Positions 51,300 to 60,241 of a stretch of 64,000 nt of DNA are shown in pieces (the stretch's first letter is position 1; each line of letters begins with the position of its first letter). Both the position numbers and the translations under genes were made by a program. This DNA is from Christensenellaceae bacterium (GTDB taxonomy: Bacteria; Bacillota; Clostridia; Christensenellales; Christensenellaceae). The stretch is taken from assembly GCA_022846035.1 (NCBI GenBank), contig AP025580.1, positions 992,001 to 1,056,000 on the forward strand. The letters are read 5' to 3'. Under the pieces are notes generated by a model that saw nothing but the letters and a program-made list of their open reading frames with translations, was not told where the DNA came from and did not search any database.

Positions 51300-53111
51300 A
51301 TGAAAGCGATGAACAACGGACAATCTGTTACAAACGACAAGGCGAAGAATTTTGGAGGTACGGTAAGGCGCCTGCTCGGCTTCTTCGCTCCATATAAAAA
51401 GCAACTGATTGCCATTTTGATACTGGCGTTTCTGGGAACGGCGTTCCTGATTATCGGTCCTAAAATATTGGGAGAAGCGACCAACACGATTTTTGCAGGC
51501 GTGGCGAGCGCATCGGAGGGTAACGAGACGGCGGCCGGTATTGATTTTGTGCGCCTGTCTACTATTTTGGCGATTCTGGTGGTGGTTTACGGGCTGTCGG
51601 CGCTCTTTACGTATATGCAGCAGCGCGTAACGGCAAAAGTGGCGCAGCGCACGGTGTATGACCTGCGCGAAGCGGTCGACCGCAAGATTCAACGTCTCCC
51701 GCTCAACTATTTTGATACGCATACGCACGGGGATATTCTTTCGAGGACGACGACGGATATTGAACGGATCAGCGCGACGATCCAGCAGTCCATGACGCAG
51801 CTTATAACAGCGGTTTTCACGATAATCGGCATTATTGTGATGATGTTCTCCATCAGTTGGCAGATGACGCTGATTGCTCTTTTGGTATTGCCGGCGGCGC
51901 TGTTTTTATCGACACTGGTCGTCCGGAAATCACAGAAATATTATATCGGACAGCAAAACAAGCTGGGAAATGTCAACAGCTATGTGGAGGAGATGTATTC
52001 GGGGCACAACATCGTTAAGCTGTACAACACGGAACAGCGTACGGAAGATGTGTTTGACAGGATGAACGACGAGCTTTACGAGGATGCGCGGCGTTCGCAG
52101 TTTGCGTCCAGTATCCTGATGCCGATCACCAACCTCGTGGGAAATGTCGGCTATGTCGGTATCTGCGTTTTGGGTGGAATCATGACCTCTAACGGGACGC
52201 TCACCGTCGGCGCGATACAGGCTTTTATCCAGTATATGCAGCAGTTTACGCAGCCGATCGTTCAGACCTCCAATATTGTCAACCTGCTGCAATCCACTGT
52301 TGCGGCGGCGGAACGCGTATTTGAGCTGTTGGACGAGGAAGAACAAGAGCCGGAGAACAAGGAACTGAAGAAGCTTGAGAATATCAGAGGGGAAATCACA
52401 TTCGACCATGTGCGCTTTGGTTATACGCCGGACCGGATCCTGATTTCAGATATGAACGTGCACGTGGCGCCCGGGCAAAAGGTCGCGATTGTCGGACCAA
52501 CGGGTGCAGGAAAAACAACGCTGGTAAACCTGCTGATGCGTTTTTATGAGCTCAACGGCGGGAGCATCAGGGTGGACGGCATCGATATACGGGATATTTC
52601 ACGTAAAAATCTCCGCCAGCAATTCGGCATGGTATTGCAGGAGACGTGGCTGTATTCCGGAACAATCCGCGACAACATCCGTTACGGCCGGCCGGAAGCA
52701 ACGGACGAAGAGGTATATGATGCGTGCCGGATGGCGAATGTGGATTCGTTTATCAGGACGCTGCCGGGCGGTTATGATATGGTGATCAATGAAGAGGGGA
52801 GCAATATTTCACAAGGGCAGAAGCAGTTGCTGACAATCGCGCGTGCCTTTTGTGCGCGGCCGCAGGTACTGATTCTGGACGAAGCGACCAGCTCGGTCGA
52901 TACCCGCACGGAAAAGCTGATTCAGGATGCGATGGATAAGCTGACACGGGGAAGGACAAGCTTTATGATCGCCCATCGCCTCTCAACGATCAAGGATGCG
53001 GATATTATTCTGGTAATGAAAGACGGGGATATTATCGAGCAGGGAAATCACGACGAGCTGATGGCGCAAAACGGATTCTATACGGGACTTTATAACAGTC
53101 AGTTCGCTTAA
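51300..53111 (+). CDS. Heterodimeric ABC exporter half, subunit 2
   Basis: A 603-residue fused exporter half. An extended N-terminus and six membrane spans precede the ATPase: Walker A IVGPTGAGKTTLVNLLMRFY (~residues 396-415), signature NISQGQKQLLTIARAF (~501-516) and Walker B VLILDEATSSVD with the catalytic glutamate intact, so this is the active ATPase of the pair. Lipid, peptide or drug export is possible; the substrate cannot be told. GGGGGAG precedes ATG. No MarR-type regulator is adjacent, although such pairs often have one. Confidence 0.93.
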   Translation: MKAMNNGQSVTNDKAKNFGGTVRRLLGFFAPYKKQLIAILILAFLGTAFLIIGPKILGEATNTIFAGVASASEGNETAAGIDFVRLSTILAILVVVYGLSALFTYMQQRVTAKVAQRTVYDLREAVDRKIQRLPLNYFDTHTHGDILSRTTTDIERISATIQQSMTQLITAVFTIIGIIVMMFSISWQMTLIALLVLPAALFLSTLVVRKSQKYYIGQQNKLGNVNSYVEEMYSGHNIVKLYNTEQRTEDVFDRMNDELYEDARRSQFASSILMPITNLVGNVGYVGICVLGGIMTSNGTLTVGAIQAFIQYMQQFTQPIVQTSNIVNLLQSTVAAAERVFELLDEEEQEPENKELKKLENIRGEITFDHVRFGYTPDRILISDMNVHVAPGQKVAIVGPTGAGKTTLVNLLMRFYELNGGSIRVDGIDIRDISRKNLRQQFGMVLQETWLYSGTIRDNIRYGRPEATDEEVYDACRMANVDSFIRTLPGGYDMVINEEGSNISQGQKQLLTIARAFCARPQVLILDEATSSVDTRTEKLIQDAMDKLTRGRTSFMIAHRLSTIKDADIILVMKDGDIIEQGNHDELMAQNGFYTGLYNSQFA

Positions 53112-53152
53112 AGCGGCTTTGTCCGTGCGTGAGGAAAAACCACGGCAAAAAA

Positions 53153-53235
53153 ATCCAGACGGTCAATGGTTTAAGGGGAGAGATTCTTTCGTGTCTTTCG
53201 CGAAAAAATACTATCCGTCCATTGACTATCTGGAT
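53153..53235. repeat. Imperfect terminal inverted repeats, 83-bp element
   Basis: ATCCAGACGGTCAATGG (53153-53169) and CCATTGACTATCTGGAT (53219-53235) match as inverted repeats at 15 of 17 positions, with 49 bases between. There is no T tract. It sits between the ABC exporter pair and the cat remnant and may be a MITE-like sequence or an element end. Confidence 0.5.
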
Positions 53236-53277
53236 AGGTGGATCGGAATTTAACGAGATGTTCATGGAAAAATATGA

Positions 53278-53739
53278 ATTGGTAGACATACAAAGATTAG
53301 AAATTTCAAATATGATATTTTAAATGATAAACTGATTAAGTGGCATGAGATCGTACCTACGTTCTCGTCAATGAATAAAAATAGCAAATTATTCTTTACC
53401 CTTTATGCAGAAATGCAAGAAAATTGCGATGACTATGATATGCAATATAAAGAAATAGTGGAAAAGTATGCAAATTCTACAACAATTGTTCCACAGGGAG
53501 AATTGCCTGCTAATGTATTCAATGTTTCTTGTATACCATGGTTGCATTTTGAACATTTTTCTTCTAATTCAAAATCAATGGAAAATAAAATTGTAAAAAT
53601 GATTACTTTAGGGAAATATGAACAAGTAAATGACCGTTATATATTACCTATTACTATACAAGTATCACACGCAATCGTAGATGGTTATCATGTTGCGTTG
53701 TTTTTTGAAAAATTGCAGGAAGAATTGAATGCAGGATAA
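53278..53739 (+). pseudogene. Chloramphenicol acetyltransferase remnant (cat, 5'-truncated)
   Basis: An open frame from 53278 gives the C-terminal ~150 residues of a type A chloramphenicol acetyltransferase: NFKYDILNDKLIKWHEIVPT, then FNVSCIPWLHFEHFS, and the active-site histidine motif SHAIVDGYHVALFFEKLQ. Full proteins are ~215 residues, so about 60-70 N-terminal residues are missing and a TGA precedes the frame. The first ATG is 53371 and has no ribosome site. The stretch is strikingly AT-rich against its neighbours, which suggests horizontal origin followed by decay. An intact trimer could not form; I regard it as non-functional. Confidence 0.8.
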
Positions 53740-53878
53740 TATCAACTTCCAGTTCGGCGGGGAATCGGAAAGGACAATTATGCGCTCCGGATAACAATGC
53801 GCTGCGGCATGACTGCGGTCGTTGGATACGTTGATGTATAAACGAATCGCAGAACAGAAATAAAAGATCGACACATAG

Positions 53879-53912
53879 AAAAAAGACGCATAAATGTGTA
53901 TGCGCCTTTTTT
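53879..53912 (-). terminator. Terminator of the formate-THF ligase gene
   Basis: AAAAAAGACGCATA (53879-53892) pairs with TATGCGCCTTTTTT (53899-53912) with one A-C mismatch; symmetrical A and T runs, so it probably works on both strands. Bases 53740-53878 hold nothing recognisable. Confidence 0.75.
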
Positions 53913-53926
53913 GATTGCTTGTTTTC

Positions 53927-55597
53927 TTAAAACAGGCCGATCGTTTCACCGTTTTCATCGACGTCGATACTCATTGCCGCCGGCTTTTTCGGCAGGCCGG
54001 GCATGCGCATGATATTGCCGCATATCGCTACGACAAAGCCCGCGCCTGAGTTGAGGCGAACGTCGCGCACTTCGAGACGGAAGCATTCGGGCGCTCCCAG
54101 CCGGGAAGCATCGTCAGAAAATGAATACTGCGTTTTAGCAATGCAAACCGGAAGGTTACTATAACCGTGATCTTCCAGCATATGGATTTTTTCAGCCGCT
54201 CTGCGGTTAAAGTCCACATCTTCCGCGCCGTAAATTTTAGTCGCGATGCCACGGATTTTCTGTTTGATGGACTGCGCGTAGTCATAAGGATGACTGGGGG
54301 AGGAATGCACGGGAATCGCGTTTTCAACCTTTTGGGCAAGATCAAGCGCGCCCTCGCCTCCTTTTGCCCAAACATCGCAGACAGAAGCGGGAATGCCGAG
54401 CTGTTGGGCATGCGACAGCAGCGCGTTTATCTCCGCTTCGCTGTCCGAGTCAAAATGATTGACCGCGATAACGACGGGAAGGCCGTATACGTCTGCCAAA
54501 TTTCTGACATGGCGGTCCAGGTTGGGAAGCCCTTTTACCAAGGCATCGACATTCTCCTCGTTTAAGTTTTCCCTTTTGACGCCGCCGTGGTATTTCATGG
54601 CGCGCGCCGTGACTACGAGCACGACGGCGTCCGGCCAGATGTCAGCGTTGCGGCATTTAATATCCAGAAATTTTTCAGCGCCGAGGTCAGCGCCGAAACC
54701 AGCCTCGGTTACGGCGTAATCGGAAAAGGCAAGAGCCATTTTGGTAGCCAGGATGCTGTTACAGCCATGGGCGATGTTGGCGAAAGGGCCGCCATGCATC
54801 AAAATCGGCGTGTGCTCTAAGGTTTGGACAAGGTTTGGTTTGATGGCCTCTTTCAAAATAACCGTCATGGCGCCGCCGGCCTGTAAATCTTTGGCAAAGA
54901 CGGCTTCTCCGTCCATATTGTAGCCAATGGTAATGCGGTCGAGCCGCTTTTTTAAGTCCTGCAGGCTGGTGGCCATACAGAGGATAGCCATGATTTCAGA
55001 AGCGGCGGCAATATTAAAGCCGTCTTCGCGCGGCACGCCGTCAGTACGGTGCCCAAGTCCGCAGACAATGTTGCGTAAAGCGCGGTCGTTCATATCCATG
55101 CAGCGTTTGAACGTAATATTATTTACATCCAGGCGTAATTCGTTGCCATGATAGATATGGTTGTCGATCATCGCGCACAGCAAATTGTTAGCTGTTGTTA
55201 CGGCATAAATGTCGCCGGTAAAGTGCAGGTTAATATCCTCCATGGGAATTGCCTGGGCATATCCGCCGCCGGTGGCGCCGCCTTTGATACCGAATACGGG
55301 GCCTAAGGAGGGCTCGCGCAGCGCGAGGCACGCCTTTTTGCCCAGGCGGGAAAAGCCGTCCGCAAGTCCGACGGAAACCGTGGTTTTTCCTTCACCGGCA
55401 GGGGTCGGGCTGACTGCAGTCACAAGGATCAGTTTACCGTCCGAGCCGCTTTGCTTTTTTTCCAGCATCTCCAGGGATACCTTGGCGATACTCTTTCCAT
55501 AAGGAATCAGATATTCATCTTCAATGCCGAGTTTATCGGCAATAACGCCGATAGGCTCCGCTTTTACCGAGTTTGCTATTCTGAGGTCGTTATTCAT
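53927..55597 (-). CDS. fhs: Formate-tetrahydrofolate ligase
   Basis: A 556-residue enzyme making 10-formyl-THF from formate, THF and ATP, for purine synthesis, serine/glycine metabolism and, in acetogens, the Wood-Ljungdahl methyl branch. Motifs: TPAGEGKTTVSVGLADGFSR (P-loop, ~residues 65-84), REPSLGPVFGIKGGATGGGY (~97-116), and HGGPFANIAHGCNSILAT. ATG 55597 is the family-typical start with GGGAG 8 bases upstream; a longer reading to 55867 lacks support. The organism may use it without acetogenesis, since no other Wood-Ljungdahl gene is seen. Confidence 0.96.
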   Translation of the reverse strand: MNNDLRIANSVKAEPIGVIADKLGIEDEYLIPYGKSIAKVSLEMLEKKQSGSDGKLILVTAVSPTPAGEGKTTVSVGLADGFSRLGKKACLALREPSLGPVFGIKGGATGGGYAQAIPMEDINLHFTGDIYAVTTANNLLCAMIDNHIYHGNELRLDVNNITFKRCMDMNDRALRNIVCGLGHRTDGVPREDGFNIAAASEIMAILCMATSLQDLKKRLDRITIGYNMDGEAVFAKDLQAGGAMTVILKEAIKPNLVQTLEHTPILMHGGPFANIAHGCNSILATKMALAFSDYAVTEAGFGADLGAEKFLDIKCRNADIWPDAVVLVVTARAMKYHGGVKRENLNEENVDALVKGLPNLDRHVRNLADVYGLPVVIAVNHFDSDSEAEINALLSHAQQLGIPASVCDVWAKGGEGALDLAQKVENAIPVHSSPSHPYDYAQSIKQKIRGIATKIYGAEDVDFNRRAAEKIHMLEDHGYSNLPVCIAKTQYSFSDDASRLGAPECFRLEVRDVRLNSGAGFVVAICGNIMRMPGLPKKPAAMSIDVDENGETIGLF

Positions 55598-55642
55598 GAT
55601 GTTTACTCCCGAAAATGTAATAAGTTTTACATAACAACCTCT

Positions 55643-55692
55643 ATTGTGATATATATATTTCGTTTTGTCAACCAAAGGGAGTGTGCTATAAT
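55643..55692. promoter_or_regulatory. Divergent promoters with overlapping -35 elements
   Basis: Plus strand: TTGTCA (55665-55670), 16-bp spacer with TGC extension, TATAAT (55687-55692). Minus strand: TTGACA (complement 55666-55671), 17-bp spacer, CACAAT (complement 55643-55648). The two -35 boxes share five bases, so fhs and the plus-strand gene probably compete for polymerase. Confidence 0.55.
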
Positions 55693-55698
55693 GACTGT

Positions 55699-56301
55699 AT
55701 GAAAAAGGAATTGGATTTTTTAAGAATTGACGGAAAATATTACGGCGGCGACCAGAACTGGCACACGCATAAGATGATGAAGCTGGGCGGCTGTTCTGCG
55801 GTGTGCGCATGCGAAGCCTGTATTTATCTTGCGAAGAAATTCCCCAAATACCGGAGACTATATCCATACGATCCGCAAAATGTGACGAAAGCGGATTTCC
55901 TGCGTTTTTTTGAAACGATGTTTCAATATATTTATCCGGGGATCGGGGGACTTACAAGCATCGATAAGTTTGAAAAAATGTTCCTGAAATATGTTGCGGC
56001 TACGGGGGTTTCCATTCAACTGCACAAGCTCGCCGGCAGTGCCTCCCTTGCAGATGCAAGCAGTTTTGTCAAGGACTCCATCGACGCGGGCATGCCGGTG
56101 ATGTATCTCATGCTCAAACATGCGGATCCAACGTTTGACGAATACGAATGGCACTGGTTTAATCTCACAGGCTATGAGGATAGGGGGGATACCCTGACGG
56201 TCAGTTTTGCGACATGGGGCTGCAGGCATGAATTTGATTTTATGCGTGCGTGGGATACGCGGAAATGCTGGAAAGGCGGCATGCTATCCTTTCGGGCCTG
56301 A
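55699..56301 (+). CDS. Putative papain-fold (C39-like) cysteine peptidase
   Basis: A 200-residue protein, no signal peptide. A cysteine in LGGCSAVCACEACIYLAKKF (~residues 30-50) begins a helix as in papain-fold/C39 proteins, and a histidine in EYEWHWFNLTGYED (~155) followed by FATWG supports a Cys-His active site. Cysteine and aromatic content are high. Family assignment is tentative; its function is unknown. ATG 55699 has no Shine-Dalgarno sequence, and TATAAT ends six bases before it, so the mRNA is likely leaderless. Divergent from fhs. Confidence 0.7.
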   Translation: MKKELDFLRIDGKYYGGDQNWHTHKMMKLGGCSAVCACEACIYLAKKFPKYRRLYPYDPQNVTKADFLRFFETMFQYIYPGIGGLTSIDKFEKMFLKYVAATGVSIQLHKLAGSASLADASSFVKDSIDAGMPVMYLMLKHADPTFDEYEWHWFNLTGYEDRGDTLTVSFATWGCRHEFDFMRAWDTRKCWKGGMLSFRA

Positions 56302-56352
56302 CAGCGCGGGAAAGAAAATCTTCGGATCGGGATGGTTTGGCGAGGAAAAAAC

Positions 56353-56381
56353 TTTACATCTCGCGGCGTTTTTACTATACT
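56353..56381 (+). promoter_or_regulatory. Promoter of the lipoprotein gene
   Basis: TTTACA (56353-56358), 17-bp spacer, TATACT (56376-56381). Confidence 0.65.
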
Positions 56382-56421
56382 ATTAGGAGGCGTTTTTGCG
56401 AAAGGGGCAAACAGAACTGGT

Positions 56422-56904
56422 ATGAAGAAAAAGCTTGTTTTATTATTGGTGATCATTATAACCGCTGTTACGATTTTTGCTGGGTGCGGCGGCGCGCAGG
56501 AAATTAAGCGTCCGAAGCCGGAAGAGGGTAAAATAACCGTTGAGGTTACCGGATCGTGCGAAGCGGTATTAAACGGGGATACATTGACGGTGTCGGGACA
56601 GACCAACCTGATGGATGGTACAAACGGCATTATTTCTGTCCTGAATGCCAACGGCATTACGCTGGAGCAGCAGAAAATAACCAAAAACGGCGATAACCTG
56701 ACATGGGATTTTAAGGTGACGGAGGAGTGGCCGGAAGTCGTTTATGGTTTTATCACTTTTGATACGCAAAAATCGGACGGACAGCCCTCGGAGGTCAAAG
56801 AGGCGTATGGAAGCAAATTCCAAAATCTTACGGGCAAGGATACGATCTGGGATCAAAAAGGGGTTATTGTCATCTTTAAAAGCGATGAAGTAACAGTGAA
56901 ATAA
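56422..56904 (+). CDS. Predicted lipoprotein, beta-sandwich type
   Basis: A 160-residue secreted lipoprotein: basic start and hydrophobic helix (KKKLVLLLVIIITAVTIF) ending at lipobox FAGC (Cys ~20), then a soluble domain with alternating strands (KITVEVTGSCEAVLNGD, LTVSGQTNLMDGTNGII) like an immunoglobulin-type or Gmad2-type sandwich. No enzymatic motif. ATG 56422 gives the right signal peptide; the nearest G-rich ribosome site (AAAGGGG, 56401-56407) is rather far away at about 14 bases. Processing would need LspA, encoded near 8.6 kb. Confidence 0.75.
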   Translation: MKKKLVLLLVIIITAVTIFAGCGGAQEIKRPKPEEGKITVEVTGSCEAVLNGDTLTVSGQTNLMDGTNGIISVLNANGITLEQQKITKNGDNLTWDFKVTEEWPEVVYGFITFDTQKSDGQPSEVKEAYGSKFQNLTGKDTIWDQKGVIVIFKSDEVTVK

Positions 56905-56915
56905 AGGGAAGCGTC

Positions 56916-56945
56916 GGCTCTGTGCAAGCAGCATGGAGCCTTTCT
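56916..56945 (+). terminator. Possible weak terminator after the lipoprotein gene
   Basis: GGCTCTGTGC (56916-56925) pairs with GCATGGAGCC (56931-56940) including two G-U pairs; only TTTCT follows. Confidence 0.4.
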
Positions 56946-56966
56946 GCGTAGAAAGCTGGTGTTTAT

Positions 56967-57518
56967 ATGGATCAAATCAAAGAAATTGCGCAAAGACTGC
57001 GCGCGCTTAGGGAAATTGAAGAAATAGACGCGTGCGAAATGGCGGAGCTTACCGGAAAATCCGAAGCGGAATATTTGGAATACGAAGCAGGCGACAAGGA
57101 TTTTTCGTTTAGTTTTTTATATACAGTAGCCAACCGCCTGGGTGTGGATATTACGGAACTTTTGACGGGTGACAATGCAAAGCTAAAGACCTTTTCGCTG
57201 GTAAGGAAAGGCGAAGGGCTTAAAATGGAACGCAGGAAAGCCTATAAGTATCAGCACTTAGCATATATTTTTAAAAACCGGAGTATGGAGCCGTTTTTGG
57301 TCACGGTGGAACCGAAAGATACGGACGCGGTAAAAAAGAACGCGCATGAAGGGCAGGAAATGAATTATGTGGTAGAGGGCAGCATGACGCTTTTTATCCA
57401 CGACTCTGCCATACTGCTTAAAGAAGGCGATACCGTTTATTTTGACGCGTCCACGCCGCATGCCATGCGCGCGGAGAACGGAAAACCCTGCAAATTTTTG
57501 GCAATTATCTCCAAGTGA
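56967..57518 (+). CDS. XRE-cupin transcriptional regulator
   Basis: A 183-residue regulator. N-terminal XRE helix-turn-helix (~residues 5-62; IAQRLRALREIEEIDACEMA, then NRLGVDITELLTG) and a C-terminal cupin barrel (~100-183; NAHEGQEMNYVVEGSMTLFI, EGDTVYFDASTPHAMRA). Cupin regulators of this type sense small ligands. It is 12 bases upstream of an acyl-CoA synthetase gene, a frequent pairing, so it probably regulates that operon in response to the acid substrate or its CoA ester (inference). Confidence 0.9.
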   Translation: MDQIKEIAQRLRALREIEEIDACEMAELTGKSEAEYLEYEAGDKDFSFSFLYTVANRLGVDITELLTGDNAKLKTFSLVRKGEGLKMERRKAYKYQHLAYIFKNRSMEPFLVTVEPKDTDAVKKNAHEGQEMNYVVEGSMTLFIHDSAILLKEGDTVYFDASTPHAMRAENGKPCKFLAIISK

Positions 57519-57530
57519 GGACAGAAAGAT

Positions 57531-59189
57531 ATGAGAATATTTGAAAAATATAGTACAACAGGATTTTCGAGTTATGAGGAGTTTGCCGAAAAATTTGAGA
57601 CGATAGTACCTGAAAATTTTAATTTCGGATTTGACGTCGTAGATGTCCTTGCTAGAGAGCAACCGAACAAGCGGGCGCTTTTATGGACCAACGATAATGA
57701 TGAGGAACGCTTGTTTACCTTTTCTGATATTAGCAGACTTTCGAACCAGGCGGCAAACTTCTTCAAAGCAGAGGGCATCAAAAAAGGCGATAAGGTCATG
57801 CTGATTCTAAAACGCCATTACGAGTTTTGGATTACCATCATTGCTCTGCACAAGCTGGGGGCGATCGCGATTCCGGCGACACACCTGCTGACGAAGAAAG
57901 ATATTATCTACAGGAACAACGCGGCGGACGTGAAGATGATCGTCAGCACAAAGGACGGGGAGTTAAAAGAGCACGTCGAAGACGCCGCAGCCTCGTCGCC
58001 CACGCTTGAAAAAAAGATCATTGTGGGCGAAAAACGGGCAGGATGGCTGGAATTTTGGACGGAGATGGGAAAATACGACGATGTATTTGAACGCCCGCAA
58101 GGAAAAGAAGCGACGACGAACGACGATATTATGTTGCTGTATTTCACATCCGGAACGACGGGTATGCCCAAAATGGTCGCGCACAATTTTGTATACCCGT
58201 TGGGACATATCGTAACTGCGGTCTATTGGCACAATGCGGATCCGGACGGCCTGCACCTGACAGTCGCGGATACCGGATGGGCCAAAAGCGCATGGGGAAA
58301 GCTCTATGGACAATGGCTTGCGGAGACGTGCATCTTCGTCTATGATATGGATAAATTCATTCCCGATTTGTTGCTGAAGAAAATCGAGAAGTATCAGGTG
58401 ACGACGTTTTGTGCGCCGCCGACCATCTATCGCTACTTTATCAAAGAGGATCTTACAAAATATGACCTGTCGTCCTTAAAATATGTGACAATCGCCGGAG
58501 AGCCTCTGAATCCGGAGGTGTATTATCAATTTCTGGATACTACTGGACTTAAGCTGATGGAAATTTACGGGCAGACGGAGCTGACGGTCACGATAGGGAA
58601 TTTCCTTTGGATGGAGCCGCGTCCAGGATCGATGGGTAAGCCGAATGCGATGTACGACCTTGACATCGTCAACGAAAAGGGCGAGGTTTGTTCGCCGGGC
58701 GAAACGGGTGAGATCGTTATCCGTACAGACAAGAAAGTCCCGACTGGCATGTTCCTTGGATATTATAAGGACGAAGAGCTCACCAATAAGGTATGGAATA
58801 ATGGGCTTTACCATACCGGAGACGTTGCATGGAAAGATGAAGACGGATATTTCTGGTATGTGGGTAGGGCGGACGATGTCATTAAATCGTCAGGATACCG
58901 CATCGGACCGTTCGAAGTGGAAAGTGCGCTTATGGAGCATCCGGCGGTACTGGAAACGGCGATTACCGGTGTGCCGCATCCGGAGCGCGGACAGATTGTC
59001 AAGGCGACAATCGTGCTCGCGGAGGGCTATGAACCCAGCGACGTGCTCAAAAAAGAGTTGCAGGACCATGTAAAAAAATCCACCGCGCCGTATAAGTATC
59101 CACGCGAGATCGAGTTTGTGACGGAACTGCCTAAAACGATCAGCGGAAAGATCAGGCGAGTGGAATTGCGCGAAAAGGATAGTAAATAA
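57531..59189 (+). CDS. AMP-binding acyl-CoA synthetase (medium-chain/ACSM-like)
   Basis: A 552-residue adenylate-forming ligase: acid + ATP + CoA to acyl-CoA. Core motifs: [18 protein letters not shown] (~residues 202-219), [13 protein letters not shown] (~343-355), [20 protein letters not shown] (~424-443), [20 protein letters not shown] (~444-463) and the catalytic lysine in [14 protein letters not shown] near the end. It resembles medium-chain or branched-chain acyl-CoA synthetases more than acetyl-CoA synthetase. It lies 12 bases after an XRE-cupin regulator gene. Confidence 0.9.
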   Translation: MRIFEKYSTTGFSSYEEFAEKFETIVPENFNFGFDVVDVLAREQPNKRALLWTNDNDEERLFTFSDISRLSNQAANFFKAEGIKKGDKVMLILKRHYEFWITIIALHKLGAIAIPATHLLTKKDIIYRNNAADVKMIVSTKDGELKEHVEDAAASSPTLEKKIIVGEKRAGWLEFWTEMGKYDDVFERPQGKEATTNDDIMLLYFTSGTTGMPKMVAHNFVYPLGHIVTAVYWHNADPDGLHLTVADTGWAKSAWGKLYGQWLAETCIFVYDMDKFIPDLLLKKIEKYQVTTFCAPPTIYRYFIKEDLTKYDLSSLKYVTIAGEPLNPEVYYQFLDTTGLKLMEIYGQTELTVTIGNFLWMEPRPGSMGKPNAMYDLDIVNEKGEVCSPGETGEIVIRTDKKVPTGMFLGYYKDEELTNKVWNNGLYHTGDVAWKDEDGYFWYVGRADDVIKSSGYRIGPFEVESALMEHPAVLETAITGVPHPERGQIVKATIVLAEGYEPSDVLKKELQDHVKKSTAPYKYPREIEFVTELPKTISGKIRRVELREKDSK

Positions 59190-59249
59190 GTTTTTCGGAA
59201 GTATCGAAAACATATCATATGCTTTTATAAAGAAAGGAAGGTATCTTCA

Positions 59250-60122
59250 ATGGAAGAAACAGTAAAAAACAAAAAGAACATAGGTATTATCATTGTATCC
59301 ATATTGACGATTTTGATTGTAGCAGGTTTTCTGGTTTCCTTTTTCGGGTTCATGTCAACGTATGCGGAGGTGGCGGGCGCGGCCCTGACCTTTAATATTT
59401 ACATGAGCAATCTGTATATTATCGGCGGATTTGCGCTCATTGCGATGGCGCTGTTCATTCTCTTTATTTTTGTGGCAAAAGAAAAGCGGGAAGTACTCTC
59501 CAAAGTGTTTATCTGGGGCGTATTGCTTTTAGCCGCTATGTATTCGACCACCTTTTTCTCAAGCTGGTCGCAGGCAGCGTCAAATGTCAGTTTTTATGCG
59601 TCCTACATCCCGTGGGTGGCGCTTACGGTCGCCACTGTGGCCATGATTGCCTGCTGGGACAGCAACGACAAGAAAAGACTCAATATGATCCAATGGATTT
59701 GCCTGGCAGCATCCGTCGTGATGTCCGTGTTCTACTTTGTTGGAATGCTTACCGCGCTGATGTCCACCGAGGCGCTGGCGATCTACAATCTGGTAGTGAC
59801 GCTGACTATCAATGCGGCGGTGAACATGTTTTTACTCCTGCTGGCGTTGATTACACGCTCCAAGAGAACCTTTGACAAGGTGATTTTTGCCATGAGCGAT
59901 GAGGAAGCGGCGATAGTCGAGCGTATTGAAGCGCGCGTGGATGAAATTGCAGACGAGGTTGAAGAAATGGCAGCCGAGGGCGAGGCTTTTGTGGAGGCCA
60001 AGGCTGCTGCTGAAATTATGGAAGAAGAAACTCAAAAAGCCCAGGAGCAGGCGGCGGAAGAAGAGATCGCTATTGAAACGGAAGTTGTAATGGAAGAAGA
60101 GGCGGACGGCGAAGAGAAGTAA
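59250..60122 (+). CDS. Membrane protein with long acidic tail
   Basis: A 290-residue protein not recognised. Five to six membrane spans cover residues ~10-205 (IGIIIVSILTILIVAGFLVS first), followed by a hydrophilic, strongly acidic, alanine- and glutamate-rich tail (~215-290, e.g. AAAEIMEEETQKAQEQAAEE) that looks helical or coiled. AAGGAAGG precedes ATG. It has its own transcript unit, ending at a strong terminator. The tail may be a cytoplasmic interaction domain. Confidence 0.72.
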   Translation: MEETVKNKKNIGIIIVSILTILIVAGFLVSFFGFMSTYAEVAGAALTFNIYMSNLYIIGGFALIAMALFILFIFVAKEKREVLSKVFIWGVLLLAAMYSTTFFSSWSQAASNVSFYASYIPWVALTVATVAMIACWDSNDKKRLNMIQWICLAASVVMSVFYFVGMLTALMSTEALAIYNLVVTLTINAAVNMFLLLLALITRSKRTFDKVIFAMSDEEAAIVERIEARVDEIADEVEEMAAEGEAFVEAKAAAEIMEEETQKAQEQAAEEEIAIETEVVMEEEADGEEK

Positions 60123-60142
60123 AGAATACTGAAAAACCAAGG

Positions 60143-60172
60143 ACACCTGCATCTTAGGATGCGGGTGTTTTT
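60143..60172 (+). terminator. Terminator after the acidic-tail membrane protein
   Basis: ACACCTGCATC (60143-60153) pairs with GATGCGGGTGT (60158-60168) with one G-U pair, 4-base loop, then T run. Confidence 0.85.
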
Positions 60173-60174
60173 GC

Positions 60175-60204
60175 TTGTGATAAAGCGGCAGGTTGTGCTA
60201 TAAT
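60175..60204 (+). promoter_or_regulatory. Promoter of the yjbQ operon
   Basis: TTGTGA (60175-60180), 18-bp spacer with TGC extension, TATAAT (60199-60204). Confidence 0.65.
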
Positions 60205-60241
60205 ATAATATCTATTGATATAAAAAGGGAAGTTGTTTGTT

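Noticed and set aside
53129-53323. A 64-codon plus-strand frame across the inverted repeat
   Set aside because: It has no ribosome site, overlaps the cat remnant in another frame and lies mostly in repeat sequence.
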